A stretch of DNA of 64,000 bases from CAVVAL01 sp963742725. GTDB lineage: Bacteria; Actinomycetota; Actinomycetes; Mycobacteriales; Cryptosporangiaceae. Numbering within the stretch: the stretch's first letter is position 1; the number at the start of each line of letters is the position of its first letter. The translations under genes were made by a program, and so were the position numbers. Under the pieces are notes generated by a model, which made no database searches, had not been told where the DNA came from, and saw only the letters and a program-made list of their open reading frames with translations. This document shows, one piece after another, positions 7,710 through 17,181 of the stretch. The DNA lies in contig CAVUMX010000004.1 of assembly GCA_963742725.1 (NCBI GenBank), forward strand, positions 1,054,001 to 1,118,000, in the 5' to 3' direction.

Positions 7710-8837
7710 GTGGCCAAGGACTACTACGCCGTCCTCGGCGTGCGGCGTGACGCGTCGCCCGAGGACATCAAGCGTGCCTACCGGAAACTGGCGCGGGAAC
7801 TCCACCCCGATGTGAACCCCGACGTCGAGGCGCAGGACAGGTTCAAGGACGTCTCCACCGCGTACGAGGTGCTGTCCGACCCGGCCAAGCGCGAGATCGT
7901 CGACCTCGGCGGCGACCCGCTCGCTCCCGGCGGCGGCCAGGGCACCCCGGGGCAGCCGTTCACCATGGGCTTCCAGGACATCATGGACGCCTTCTTCGGC
8001 GGCGCGCCCCAGCGCGGCCCGCGTCCCCGCACCCGCGCGGGCGCCGACGCGCTCATCCGGCTCGACCTCGACCTCGTCGAGACCGCGTTCGGCGTCAACC
8101 AGGAACTCACCGTCGACACCGCCGTCCTGTGCAACGACTGCGCGGGCGCCGGCACCGCCCCGGGCACGCACCCCGCCCAGTGCGACGTCTGCGGCGGGCG
8201 CGGCGAAGTCCAGACGGTGCAGCGGTCCTTCCTCGGCCAGGTCATGACCGCCCGCCCCTGCTCCGCCTGCCAAGGCTTCGGCTCCGTCATCGCCCACCCC
8301 TGCGCCGGCTGCGGCGGCGAAGGCCGCGTCCGCGCGCGCCGCACCCTCACCGTCAAGGTCCCCGCCGGCGTCGAAGACGGCATGCGCATCCGCCTCGCCG
8401 GCGAAGGCGAAGTCGGGCCCGGCGGCGGCCCACCCGGCGACCTCTACGTCGAAGTCCACGAACGGCCCCACGACGTCTTCAGCCGCCAAGGCGACGACCT
8501 CCACTGCCGCGTCTCCCTCCCCATGACCGCCGCCGCCCTCGGCACCCACCTCAACCTCAAGACCCTCGACGGCGAAGAAGCCATCGAGGTCAAGGCCGGC
8601 ACCCAACCCGGCACCATCGTCCGCATCCGCGAACGCGGCGTCCCCCACCTCCGCGGCGCCGGACGCGGCGACCTCCACGTCCACCTCGAAGTCAAAACAC
8701 CCACCCGCCTTGACCCCGACCAGGAAAAGGTCCTCCGCGAACTCGCGCGGCTCCGAGGCGAAGAACACCCCGAACCCATCCGCCAAACCGGCGGCTTCTT
8801 CTCCAAGATGCGCGACGCCTTCAACGGCCACGCGTAG
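7710..8837 (+). CDS. dnaJ: molecular chaperone DnaJ (DnaJ2 type)
   Basis: A 375-residue class I J-protein that delivers substrates to DnaK and stimulates its ATPase. The J-domain has HPD at residues 32-34; a Gly/Phe-type linker follows; four CxxCxGxG zinc motifs begin at residue 141 (CNDCAGAG, CDVCGGRG, CSACQGFG, CAGCGGEG); the C-terminal substrate-binding domain ends with VHLEVKTPTRL and a short tail. The start is GTG at 7710 with GAGGAA upstream, 6 bp after hrcA, so both are under the CIRCE element. As the partner of hrcA it is the second DnaJ typical of actinobacteria, distinct from the dnaK-grpE-dnaJ copy. Confidence 0.97.
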   Translation: MAKDYYAVLGVRRDASPEDIKRAYRKLARELHPDVNPDVEAQDRFKDVSTAYEVLSDPAKREIVDLGGDPLAPGGGQGTPGQPFTMGFQDIMDAFFGGAPQRGPRPRTRAGADALIRLDLDLVETAFGVNQELTVDTAVLCNDCAGAGTAPGTHPAQCDVCGGRGEVQTVQRSFLGQVMTARPCSACQGFGSVIAHPCAGCGGEGRVRARRTLTVKVPAGVEDGMRIRLAGEGEVGPGGGPPGDLYVEVHERPHDVFSRQGDDLHCRVSLPMTAAALGTHLNLKTLDGEEAIEVKAGTQPGTIVRIRERGVPHLRGAGRGDLHVHLEVKTPTRLDPDQEKVLRELARLRGEEHPEPIRQTGGFFSKMRDAFNGHA

Positions 8838-8860
8838 GCGGCCCACCTGCCCGCCTGCGC

Positions 8861-8929
8861 GAACCGGACTGTTCGGGATGCCGTCCTGAAACCGGGCGCG
8901 GGATACCCCGATATCCCCGACAGTTGTAC
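8861..8929 (+). repeat. dispersed palindromic intergenic repeat, copy A
   Basis: Imperfect hairpin opened by CGGACTGTTCGGGAT and closed by ATCCCCGACAGT, with inner GAAACCGGGCGC. It is the same element as the copies at 20462, 25584, 25711 and 48206. It lies between dnaJ and rsmE. Confidence 0.75.
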
Positions 8930-8977
8930 GGCCCCGGCCCGGCCCGGCCCCGGCCCCGGCGCCGGCGCCGGCGCCGG
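8930..8977. repeat. CCGG-rich low-complexity tract
   Basis: About 48 bp built only of C and G in CCGGCC and GGCGCC units, placed between repeat copy A and rsmE. It would form stable alternative hairpins and is a likely slippage site. No coding role is seen. Confidence 0.7.
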
Positions 8978-9017
8978 GGTGGCACGGCCGCTGCCCCCGG
9001 GTGAGAAGGTGGGCGGC

Positions 9018-9755
9018 GTGAGTGACCCCGTCTTCCTCGTCGACTCCCTGCCCGCCGGCGGTACCGCCGTCCTGGACGGACCCGAAGGGCGCCACGCCGC
9101 CACCGTCCGCCGGCTCGGCGCCGGGGAACGGGTACTCCTCGCCGACGGTGCTGGGGGCGTTGCTTCTTGTGAAGTGACGAACGTCCGTAAAGACGCTCTG
9201 GATCTTGCCGTTCTCGACGTGCGGCACGTCGCGCCGGCACACCCGCGCGTCACCGTCGTCCAGGCCCTCCCGAAGGGCGACCGCGGCGAGCTGGCCGTCG
9301 AGATGCTGACCGAAGCCGGCGTCGACGGGATCGTGCCGTGGCAGGCGTCCCGGTGCGTCACCCGGTGGCGCGACGCGCGCGGCGACAAGGCCCTTGCACG
9401 GTGGCGGTCCTCGGCGAGAGAAGCGGCCAAGCAGTCCCGGCGAGCATGGCTACCTAACGTAGTGCCCCTCGCTACAACCAGTGAGGTAGCTGGTCTGCTA
9501 GCTGAAGCGGACATTGCACTCATCCTGCACGAAGAGGCGACGACCTCACTGTCCCGAGTGGACCTCCCGGCGCCCGGATCCGACACCACGATCGTCCTCG
9601 TCGTCGGCCCCGAAGGCGGCATCGCACCAGCCGAGATCGAAGCCTTCGCGCAGGCCGGAGGGGTGCCGGTCCAGCTCGGCCCGTCCGTCCTGCGCACCTC
9701 CACGGCCGGCGTCGCCGCCCTCGCCGTCGTCTCCGCCCGCACCGGACGATGGTGA
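9018..9755 (+). CDS. rsmE: 16S rRNA (uracil1498-N3)-methyltransferase RsmE
   Basis: A 245-residue SPOUT methyltransferase that makes m3U1498 in 16S rRNA. The N-terminal PUA-like part contains GRHAATVRRLGAGERVLLAD; the SPOUT knot is shown by LVVGPEGGIAPAEIEAFAQA and LGPSVLRTSTAGVAALAV, which correspond to the family motifs GPEGG and LRTxTA. The GTG at 9018 is chosen because GAGAAGGTGGG lies just upstream. It is at its usual place downstream of dnaJ, after a 180-bp spacer that holds a repeat and a CCGG tract. The stretch about 9440-9530 is visibly less GC-rich than its neighbours. Confidence 0.95.
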   Translation: MSDPVFLVDSLPAGGTAVLDGPEGRHAATVRRLGAGERVLLADGAGGVASCEVTNVRKDALDLAVLDVRHVAPAHPRVTVVQALPKGDRGELAVEMLTEAGVDGIVPWQASRCVTRWRDARGDKALARWRSSAREAAKQSRRAWLPNVVPLATTSEVAGLLAEADIALILHEEATTSLSRVDLPAPGSDTTIVLVVGPEGGIAPAEIEAFAQAGGVPVQLGPSVLRTSTAGVAALAVVSARTGRW

Positions 9756-10131
9756 CTGACCAAACGCGAGTCAACGTCTCATTAATCTGGTGTTGACCTG
9801 CGACTTTATTGCGCTCTGTTCATGAGATTTCGCTCCGAAAACCGCCGCCGGTAGCTAACGTGATCACAACGACGTGCCGGGGAGGGTACGTCAACGCACC
9901 CGGGGGAGGGCGCGGGCCGGGCGTGACCAGGACACGGCGAAAGCCGTACCAGGCGCGTCGCACCACAACTGAAACGCCCGCCGGTTCCCCCGGGCCACAC
10001 CGAACCCAACAGGCCGAAAACTCGTTGATCGGGATATGGGCTCACACACGGGGAACAGCGTGACAAACGGCGTGCATTTAGAGGCGGTACCCGGGGACTC
10101 CGTGGAGGGGTTCGTCCCAAGGGGGAGTGCC
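9756..10131. other. intergenic region upstream of the Rmf-like gene
   Basis: A 376-bp stretch whose first 110 bp is unusually AT-rich for this genome. A weak inverted repeat GTCAAC (9770-9775) / GTTGAC (9792-9797) lies just after rsmE and could be a terminator or operator. Frames open across it have no ribosome site and no recognisable product, so I see only probable promoter and 5' UTR of the next gene. Confidence 0.4.
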
Positions 10132-10311
10132 ATGATCGGCAGAACAGCGAGTAACCGCAGAACCATCCAGTCCGACCAAGGGCGCGCATGGGTAGCAGAG
10201 GGTGAGCGCGCGGCACGAGGCGGCAAACCCATCGACGCCAACCCCTACGAAGGACGCGGTCAACAAATCCCCCGCCTCCTCTGGCTCCGCGGTTGGTGCG
10301 CGGCCCGCTGA
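10132..10311 (+). CDS. Rmf/CrpP-like small protein (ribosome modulation factor fold)
   Basis: A 59-residue basic protein. The second half, EGERAARGGKPIDANPYEGR followed by LLWLRGWCAAR, resembles the ribosome modulation factor pattern: a G-x-x-A-x-x-G opening, a central NPY in place of CPY, and a final W-x-x-G-W. In proteobacteria Rmf dimerises 70S ribosomes in stationary phase; actinobacterial members are uncharacterised, so the role here is inferred. The ATG at 10132 has an excellent GGGGGAG 5-6 nt upstream; an earlier in-frame ATG at 10036 lacks one. The stop codon lies inside the left arm of a 12-bp hairpin. Confidence 0.65.
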   Translation: MIGRTASNRRTIQSDQGRAWVAEGERAARGGKPIDANPYEGRGQQIPRLLWLRGWCAAR

Positions 10312-10357
10312 GGCCCGCTCGGCTTCTCCGCTTTGCGATCGTGGCGCCTCAGCGGGC
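10303..10357. terminator. long-loop hairpin terminator candidate
   Basis: GCCCGCTGAGGC (10303-10314) and GCCTCAGCGGGC (10346-10357) are perfectly complementary over 12 bp with a 31-nt loop. The left arm contains the stop codon of the Rmf-like gene and the right arm ends about 30 bp before the HIT gene. Confidence 0.6.
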
Positions 10358-10385
10358 TCCACGTTAGATCTCTAGGATCTGGCGT

Positions 10386-10742
10386 ATGGCTGAGTGTTTG
10401 TTCTGCCGGATCGTGGATGGCGAGATCCCGGCTGATGTTGTGCATGAGACCGAACGCGTTCTTGCGTTTCGGGATATCAGGCCGCAGGCGCCTGTGCACG
10501 TGCTCGTGATCCCGAAAAAGCACTACGCGAACGCCGGGGAGCTCGGGGTGGGGGATCCGGCGCTCGCCGGCGAGGTGCTCGAAGTCGCCGCCGCGGTGGC
10601 GGCCAAGGAAGGCGTCGCGGAGCACGGGTACCGGTTCCTGTTCAACACCGGGCCGCACTCGGGGCAGGAAGTGTTCCACGTCCACGGGCACGTCCTCGGC
10701 GGCCGGCCGCTCGGCCCCATGCTGGCCCCCCGCACCGCCTGA
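10386..10742 (+). CDS. HIT family nucleotide hydrolase (Hint-like)
   Basis: A 118-residue histidine-triad protein. CLFCRIVDGEIPADVVHETE at the N-terminus and the active-site motif HVHGHV near residues 98-103 are those of Hint-branch proteins, which hydrolyse adenosine phosphoramidates and related nucleotidyl conjugates. The length is normal for the family. It occupies its usual actinobacterial position between rsmE and phoH, although a serine hydrolase gene is inserted between it and phoH here. Confidence 0.93.
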   Translation: MAECLFCRIVDGEIPADVVHETERVLAFRDIRPQAPVHVLVIPKKHYANAGELGVGDPALAGEVLEVAAAVAAKEGVAEHGYRFLFNTGPHSGQEVFHVHGHVLGGRPLGPMLAPRTA

Positions 10743-10783
10743 CTACCCTGACGGTTTCGTGCCACTGAACGGGGGATCAGGCC

Positions 10784-12118
10784 ATGCCGGAGCAGGACGC
10801 CGCGAAAGCGTGCGAACGGATCGTCGCCACCCTCCAGTCCAAGGAACGGGTACCGGCGGTCAGCGCCGCCGTCGCCCGCGCCGACCGCCCCCTGTGGACA
10901 CACCAGATCGGCACCGCCGGCGGCGACACCCCGCTGACCGACGAGACCCAGTTCCGCATCGGCTCCGTCACCAAGACGTTCACGGCCGCGCTCGTCCTCC
11001 AACTGCGTGACCAGGGCCTGCTCGGACTCGAAGACCCCCTCCGCGCCCACCTCGACGTGCCCGCCCACGGCGACCTCACGATCCGCGCCATGCTCAGCCA
11101 CACCGCCGGCCTCCAACGCGAACCGGCCGGCAACGTCTGGGACACCTTCGACGTCCCGGACGTCGACCAGGTCATCGCCGACCTCGCCCGCGCCGAAGCG
11201 GTGCTCCCGCCGTCCCGCCGCTGGCACTACTCCAACCTGGCGTACGCGCTCCTCGGCCAGTTGGTCGCCCGCAAGCTCGGCGGCACCTGGGAAGAGGTAC
11301 TGACCGACCGGCTCCTGGCACCGCTCGGACTGACGGCCACGACCGTCGCACCGCGCGCCCCCTTCGCCCAGGGCTATCTCGTCGAGGCCTACACCGACCA
11401 CGCCCGACCCGAACCCGAGTTCCCGATCGCCGGCGTCGGCCCCGCCGCCCAGCTCTGGAGCACCGCCTCGGACATGGCCAGGTGGGCGCTGTTCCTCGCC
11501 GACCCCGACCCGGCCGTCCTCGCGCCCGGCACCGTCGATGAGGCCTGCCAGCCCCTCACGGTCACCGATCCCGACCAGTGGCTCGCAGGCTGGGGCCTCG
11601 GGCTGATCCTGGTCCCGCAGGGCGGCCGCGTCATCCACGCCGGCCACGACGGCGCCATGCCCGGCTTCCTCGCCGGCATGTACTGCCGGCGCGGCGAGAA
11701 GATCGGGGCGGCTGTACTGGGGTCGTCCACGACGGCGTCGGGCGTCTGCCTCGCGCCGCACGCGCTGCTTGCCGCCAGTCTCGAACACGACCCGCACGCC
11801 GTCGAGCCCTGGAAGCCCGGCGAGCCGGTGCCGGACTCCCTCGCCAGCGCGGTGGGCCGGTGGTGGTCCGAAGGGTCCGAGTTTGTCTTCTCCTGGCGCG
11901 ACGGGCACCTGGAGGCGAGGGGGGCTGCCGCGCCGCCGGAGCGTCCGCCGGCCGTCTTCGCTGTCGAGGGCGCCGACGTGCTGCGGGTCGTCTCCGGTCG
12001 CGAGGTCGGCGAACGGCTCGAACTGACGCGCGACGCCGCCGGGACGGTCGTCCAGATGCGCTGGGCGACCTACCGCGTCACCCGCGACCAGCAGACGTTC
12101 GACCAGCTGGCCCGGTAG
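10784..12118 (+). CDS. serine hydrolase of the beta-lactamase class C/PBP4-like family
   Basis: A 444-residue beta-lactamase-related serine hydrolase. The nucleophile motif SxxK is in RIGSVTKTFTAALVLQL near residue 65, the tyrosine motif YxN is in WHYSNLAYALLGQ, and a C-terminal HAGHDGAMPG stands in for the KTG element, as in esterases and D-aminopeptidases of this family. A further 120-residue C-terminal lipocalin-like part follows. No signal peptide is visible, so the enzyme is probably cytoplasmic; substrate unknown. A GGGGGATCAGG ribosome site precedes the ATG. It interrupts the usual HIT-phoH neighbourhood. Confidence 0.85.
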   Translation: MPEQDAAKACERIVATLQSKERVPAVSAAVARADRPLWTHQIGTAGGDTPLTDETQFRIGSVTKTFTAALVLQLRDQGLLGLEDPLRAHLDVPAHGDLTIRAMLSHTAGLQREPAGNVWDTFDVPDVDQVIADLARAEAVLPPSRRWHYSNLAYALLGQLVARKLGGTWEEVLTDRLLAPLGLTATTVAPRAPFAQGYLVEAYTDHARPEPEFPIAGVGPAAQLWSTASDMARWALFLADPDPAVLAPGTVDEACQPLTVTDPDQWLAGWGLGLILVPQGGRVIHAGHDGAMPGFLAGMYCRRGEKIGAAVLGSSTTASGVCLAPHALLAASLEHDPHAVEPWKPGEPVPDSLASAVGRWWSEGSEFVFSWRDGHLEARGAAAPPERPPAVFAVEGADVLRVVSGREVGERLELTRDAAGTVVQMRWATYRVTRDQQTFDQLAR

Positions 12119-12228
12119 GCGACCGGGCGTTTTCTCGGAAGCTTCTGTCGGCTTGCGCAGTTAAGATGGATGCGTACCGACCCGACGAGACCGGAAGCAG
12201 GCGTGAACTGGCCATTCGTGGCCTACCC

Positions 12229-13266
<1,038 letters not shown>

Positions 13267-13270
13267 TCCC

Positions 13271-13738
13271 GTGTCGATCGAGATCTCGAACGAGTCCGGC
13301 TTCCCCATCGACGAGTCGAAGGTCCTGGCGGTGGCCCGGCACTCGCTCGACGAGATGGGCGTGCATCCGATGGCGGAGCTGTCGCTGCTGCTCGTCGACG
13401 TCGAGTACATGGCCGAGCTGAACCACCGCTGGATGGGCAAGACCGGCCCGACCGACGTCCTGGCGTTCCCGATGGACGAGCTGGAGATCGGGCGCGGCCC
13501 CGGCGCCGAGGACGATCCGGAGCCGACCCTGCTGGGCGACGTCGTGCTGTGCCCGGTGGTGGCCGAGCGGCAGGCACGCGCCGCCGGCCACCGCACCGAG
13601 GACGAACTGCACCTGCTCACCGTCCACGGCATCCTGCACCTGCTCGGCTACGACCACGCCGAGCCGGAGGAGGAGCGGGAGATGTTCGGCCTCCAGGGCC
13701 GCCTGCTCCAGTCGTGGCGGGCGCAGGTCGCGCCGTAG
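13271..13738 (+). CDS. ybeY: endoribonuclease YbeY (rRNA maturation factor)
   Basis: A 155-residue zinc-dependent single-strand endoribonuclease needed for 16S rRNA 3' end maturation and ribosome quality control. The zinc triad is in HGILHLLGYDH with histidines at residues 119, 123 and 129. The upstream MAELNHRWMGKTGPTDVLAF and LLGDVVLC segments are conserved in the family. The start is GTG at 13271. It sits between phoH and a corC-type gene in the usual order, with a 2-bp gap to the latter, so co-transcription is likely. Confidence 0.96.
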   Translation: MSIEISNESGFPIDESKVLAVARHSLDEMGVHPMAELSLLLVDVEYMAELNHRWMGKTGPTDVLAFPMDELEIGRGPGAEDDPEPTLLGDVVLCPVVAERQARAAGHRTEDELHLLTVHGILHLLGYDHAEPEEEREMFGLQGRLLQSWRAQVAP

Positions 13739-13740
13739 CC

Positions 13741-15054
13741 GTGAACGATCCCGCGCTCGTGATGACGGCCGGCGGCCTGATCGTGCTCGCGGGGCTGTTC
13801 GCGATGACGGACGCGGCGCTGAACCAGGTGTCGCTGGCCCGCGCGACGGAGATGGTCCGGGACGGGGTGCGCGGCGCGCGCACGCTGCAGGCCGTCGTCC
13901 GGCAGGTGCCCCACCACGTGGCGCTCCTCCTGCTGCTCCGGCTCCTGTGTGAGCTGACGGCGACCACCCTCGTCGCGCTCGTCGCGGTCGACACGTGGGG
14001 CGCCGGGTGGACGGCCGCGCTGATCACGGCGGGTGCGATGACGGTCGTCAGCTTCGTCCTCGTCGGGGTCGGCCCGCGGACGATCGGCCGCCAGCACGCG
14101 TACACGGTCGCGCTGATCACGGCCGGTCTGACCCGCTGGCTCGGCCGCGCGCTGGGCCCGCTCGCCCGGCTGCTGATCCTCGTCGGCAACGCCGTCACGC
14201 CTGGTCAGGGCTATCGCGAAGGCCCGTTCGCGACGCAGGTCGAGCTGCGGGAACTGGTCGACCTGGCCGAGCAGCGCGGCGTCGTGGAGCACGACGAGCG
14301 CGAGATGATCCACTCGGTCTTCGAGCTGGGCGACACGATCGTCCGCGAGGTCATGGTGCCGCGCACCGAGGTCGTCTGGATCGAGGGCACCAAGAGTGTC
14401 CAGCAGGGGTTGGCGCTGGCGCTGCGCAGCGGGTTCTCGCGCATCCCCGTGGAGGGCGAGAACATCGACGACATCGTCGGCGTCGTGTACCTGAAAGACC
14501 TGGTCCGGCGCGTGCAGGGCCCCGACCCGGCCGAGCGGCGGCTCAAGGTCGAGGACGTGATGCGCCCGGCCGAGTTCGTCCCGGAGTCCAAGCCGGTCGA
14601 CGAACTGCTCAAGGAGATGCAGGCCCGCCGGATCCACATGGCGATCGTCATCGACGAGTACGGCGGCACCGCCGGCCTCGTCACGATCGAGGACATCCTG
14701 GAGGAGATCGTCGGCGAGATCACCGACGAGTACGACGACGAGCGTCCGCCGATCGAACAACTCGAGTCCGGCGAGGTGCGGATCACCGCCCGGCTGCCCG
14801 TCGAGGATCTCGGCGAGCTGTTCGACGTCGACCTGCCGGACGGGGACGTCGAGACCGTCGGCGGGCTGATGGCCCAGGAGCTCGGCAAGGTGCCGATCCC
14901 CGGCGCCACGGTCACCGTCCAGGGGCTGGTCCTCGTCGCCGAGAGCGCCGGCGGGCGCCGCAACCGCATCGACACCGTTCTGGTCCGGCGCGCGAAGCGT
15001 CCGGACGACCACCCCGCGATGGCCCGTGCCGAGGAGCAACCCGCCGATGCCTGA
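13741..15054 (+). CDS. CNNM/CorC family membrane protein with CBS pair (hemolysin family)
   Basis: A 437-residue protein with an N-terminal DUF21/CNNM transmembrane domain (about residues 1-170, including LIVLAGLFAMTDAALNQVSL), a cytosolic CBS pair starting at VMVPRTEVVWIE and including HMAIVIDEYGGTAGLVTIED, and a C-terminal CorC_HlyC domain beginning near EQLESGEVRITARL. Such proteins are thought to act in magnesium or cobalt efflux. The GTG at 13741 follows the ybeY stop by 2 bp. The stop overlaps the next start by 8 bp. It belongs to the conserved phoH-ybeY-corC-cda-era string. Confidence 0.92.
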   Translation: MNDPALVMTAGGLIVLAGLFAMTDAALNQVSLARATEMVRDGVRGARTLQAVVRQVPHHVALLLLLRLLCELTATTLVALVAVDTWGAGWTAALITAGAMTVVSFVLVGVGPRTIGRQHAYTVALITAGLTRWLGRALGPLARLLILVGNAVTPGQGYREGPFATQVELRELVDLAEQRGVVEHDEREMIHSVFELGDTIVREVMVPRTEVVWIEGTKSVQQGLALALRSGFSRIPVEGENIDDIVGVVYLKDLVRRVQGPDPAERRLKVEDVMRPAEFVPESKPVDELLKEMQARRIHMAIVIDEYGGTAGLVTIEDILEEIVGEITDEYDDERPPIEQLESGEVRITARLPVEDLGELFDVDLPDGDVETVGGLMAQELGKVPIPGATVTVQGLVLVAESAGGRRNRIDTVLVRRAKRPDDHPAMARAEEQPADA

Positions 15055-15391
15055 GTCCCTCGACCCCGAAGACGCCAAGATCGTGACGTTGGCGCGGTCG
15101 TCGCGCGCCCGGACCGGTTCGGCGGAGGGTGCTGCGGTGCGCGACACCGACGGACGCACCTATGCCGCGTCGAGCGTGGCGCTGCCGTCCCTGCGCCTCT
15201 CGGCGTTGCAGGTCGCGGTCGCGATGGCCGTGGCCAGTGGGGCTCCCGGTCTTGAAGCGGCGGCTGTGGTGACCGACGCCGACTCCGCCGACGAGCTGGG
15301 TGTGGCGGCCGTCCGGGACCTGGCGCCGAAGGCGCATGTGCTGGTCGCGGGGCCCGACGGGCAGGTAACCGCGCGGCTCGACCCCGTCTGA
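15047..15391 (+). CDS. cytidine deaminase-like protein lacking zinc ligands
   Basis: A 114-residue protein in the place where actinobacteria carry a cytidine-deaminase homologue between corC and era. The core GAAVRDTDGRTYAASSVALP and LRLSALQVAVAMAVASGA follow the deaminase fold, but neither the H-A-E triad nor the P-C-x-x-C motif is present, and the protein has no cysteine at all. It is therefore expected to have lost deaminase chemistry. The ATG at 15047 is preferred, with GGAGCAAC upstream, and overlaps the corC stop by 8 bp. era itself has been moved 9 kb away by inserted genes. Confidence 0.75.
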   Translation: MPESLDPEDAKIVTLARSSRARTGSAEGAAVRDTDGRTYAASSVALPSLRLSALQVAVAMAVASGAPGLEAAAVVTDADSADELGVAAVRDLAPKAHVLVAGPDGQVTARLDPV

Positions 15392-15447
15392 CGGCCCGGC
15401 CTCGACCCGGACGGCGCGCGCGTGCGCTGGGCCGGCATCATTGCGGG

Positions 15448-17181
15448 GTGACGCAATCCCTGAAGGACCGCGACGCGGTCAGTGAGGCGAGTGGCGACCA
15501 GCCGCGCCGCCGCCGTCCCGGGTGGCTCCGCGAGGTCGGCCTGGCGGCCGTCGGTTCGGCCGTGCTCGCGGTGGTCATGACCTGGCCGACCGCACAGCAC
15601 CTGGCGACCCGGTACCCCAGCACGCTCTACGACATGCGTCACGAGCTGCACGATCCGATGCTGGTCACGTGGATGCTGGCGTGGGTCGGCCACGCGCTGC
15701 TCCACCAGCCGCTGGACGCCTGGCAAGCCAACGCGTTCTACCCCGAACCGGACACGTTCGCGTTCTCCGACAGCCTGTTCGGCTACGCGCCGCTCGGCAT
15801 GGTGGGGTCCGGTCCGGTGGCCGCGATCATCCGCTACAACCTCGTCACCCTGCTCGTCGCCGCCATGGCGTTCTTCGGCATGTACGTGCTGGCCCGCCAG
15901 CTCGGCTCCCGCTGGCCCGGCGCGGTCATCGCGGCCGCGGCGTTCGCGTACGCGCCGTGGCGGATCGCGCAGATCGGGCACCTGCACATCCTGTCCACGG
16001 GCGGTATCGCGCTGGCCCTGGCCGCGCTGGCCCGGGGGCACGGCTTCTCGCTGCGGCACGGGTACCGGCCGGAGGCGGTCCGCCCCGGCTGGGCCATCGC
16101 CGGATGGGCGATCGCGTGCTGGCAGCTGACGATCGGCTTCGGGATCGGCGTCCCGTTCGCGTACGCGCTGGGAGTCATCGGTCTCGGCGCGGTCGTAGGC
16201 TGGCTGCTGACCGGGCGCCCGCGCATCCCCGGGCGGCTCCTGGCCGCCAACATCGGCGGCGGTATCGCGTTCGCCGGGGTGGCCGGCGGCATGGCCCTGC
16301 CGTACCTGCGCGTCGTCGAACGGTTCCCCGAGGCCCGGCGCAGCGTGGAACACCTGGAGCTGTACTCGCCGCCGCTGCGGGGCCTCGCGACCGCGCCGGA
16401 AGAGTCGTGGCTGTGGGGCGACGCGCACGCCGGGATGCGCGCGGCGATGATCCCGACGCCGGAGGTGGCGTTGCTGCCCGGGTTCCTCGTGATCGCGCTG
16501 GCGGTCGTCGGCATCGCGCTCGGCGCCTGGCCGCTCCGGTACCGGCTGCTGCTCGGCGTGGTGACGGTCACCAGCGCCATGTTCGCGATGGGGACGGCGC
16601 TCGCGGGCGGCAAGTACACCTACCTTCTCCTCTTCGACCACATGCCGGGCTGGGACGCGATCCGCACGCCGGGTCGCCTCATCCTCTGGACGACGTTCGC
16701 ACTGTGCCTCCTCGCCGCAGGCCTCGTGACGGCCATCGCCGAGCGGTGGCGCCGGCTGGCCCCGTTGCTGCTCGTACCGGCCGTCCTGGTGCTCGTCGAA
16801 GGAGTGAGCCAGACGCCTCACGTCGCCACGCCGCCGCAGCCCGCCGCGCTGCGCGACCTCACCGGGCCGGCGCTCATCCTGCCGATGGGCAGGGAGACCG
16901 ACAAGACCGTGATGTACTGGACGACGGACGCCTTCCCCAGGATCGTCAACGGCGAGAGCGGCTTCCGCCCGCCGTCGTCCGACGAGACGCGGAGCCGCAC
17001 CAAGACGTTCCCGGACGCGGCGAGCGTTGAGTACCTGCGCGACCTGGGTGTCCGGAAGGTCGTCGTGCTGCGTGAGCTGGCTGCGGGCACCCCCTACAAT
17101 CGCTCTCTCACCGCGCCGGTCACCGGCCTTCCCGTGAAGCGTTCGGAGACCGAGGATGCTGTCATCTTCACGATCGGCTGA
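15448..17181 (+). CDS. polytopic membrane protein, possible GT-C glycosyltransferase
   Basis: A 577-residue protein with about ten hydrophobic segments and a short basic N-terminus (residues 1-28). The first external loop contains MRHELHDPMLVTWMLAWVGH, an acidic loop in the position used by GT-C lipid-linked sugar transferases, and the C-terminal 150 residues form a soluble domain. GT-C membership is inferred from topology and the loop, not from a recognised catalytic motif. The start is GTG at 15448. Its last 26 bp overlap the next gene, so the two membrane proteins are probably translated together. It may act in cell-wall or glycan assembly; donor and acceptor are unknown. Confidence 0.55.
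   Translation: MTQSLKDRDAVSEASGDQPRRRRPGWLREVGLAAVGSAVLAVVMTWPTAQHLATRYPSTLYDMRHELHDPMLVTWMLAWVGHALLHQPLDAWQANAFYPEPDTFAFSDSLFGYAPLGMVGSGPVAAIIRYNLVTLLVAAMAFFGMYVLARQLGSRWPGAVIAAAAFAYAPWRIAQIGHLHILSTGGIALALAALARGHGFSLRHGYRPEAVRPGWAIAGWAIACWQLTIGFGIGVPFAYALGVIGLGAVVGWLLTGRPRIPGRLLAANIGGGIAFAGVAGGMALPYLRVVERFPEARRSVEHLELYSPPLRGLATAPEESWLWGDAHAGMRAAMIPTPEVALLPGFLVIALAVVGIALGAWPLRYRLLLGVVTVTSAMFAMGTALAGGKYTYLLLFDHMPGWDAIRTPGRLILWTTFALCLLAAGLVTAIAERWRRLAPLLLVPAVLVLVEGVSQTPHVATPPQPAALRDLTGPALILPMGRETDKTVMYWTTDAFPRIVNGESGFRPPSSDETRSRTKTFPDAASVEYLRDLGVRKVVVLRELAAGTPYNRSLTAPVTGLPVKRSETEDAVIFTIG

Noticed and set aside
6621..9242. 873-codon open frame on the minus strand
   Set aside because: It lies opposite hrcA and dnaJ, has no recognisable domain, and is Gly/Val/Glu-rich as expected for a GC3 shadow.
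9809..10063. 84-codon frame starting with TTG after rsmE
   Set aside because: No ribosome site, no family, and it overlaps the leader of the Rmf-like gene.
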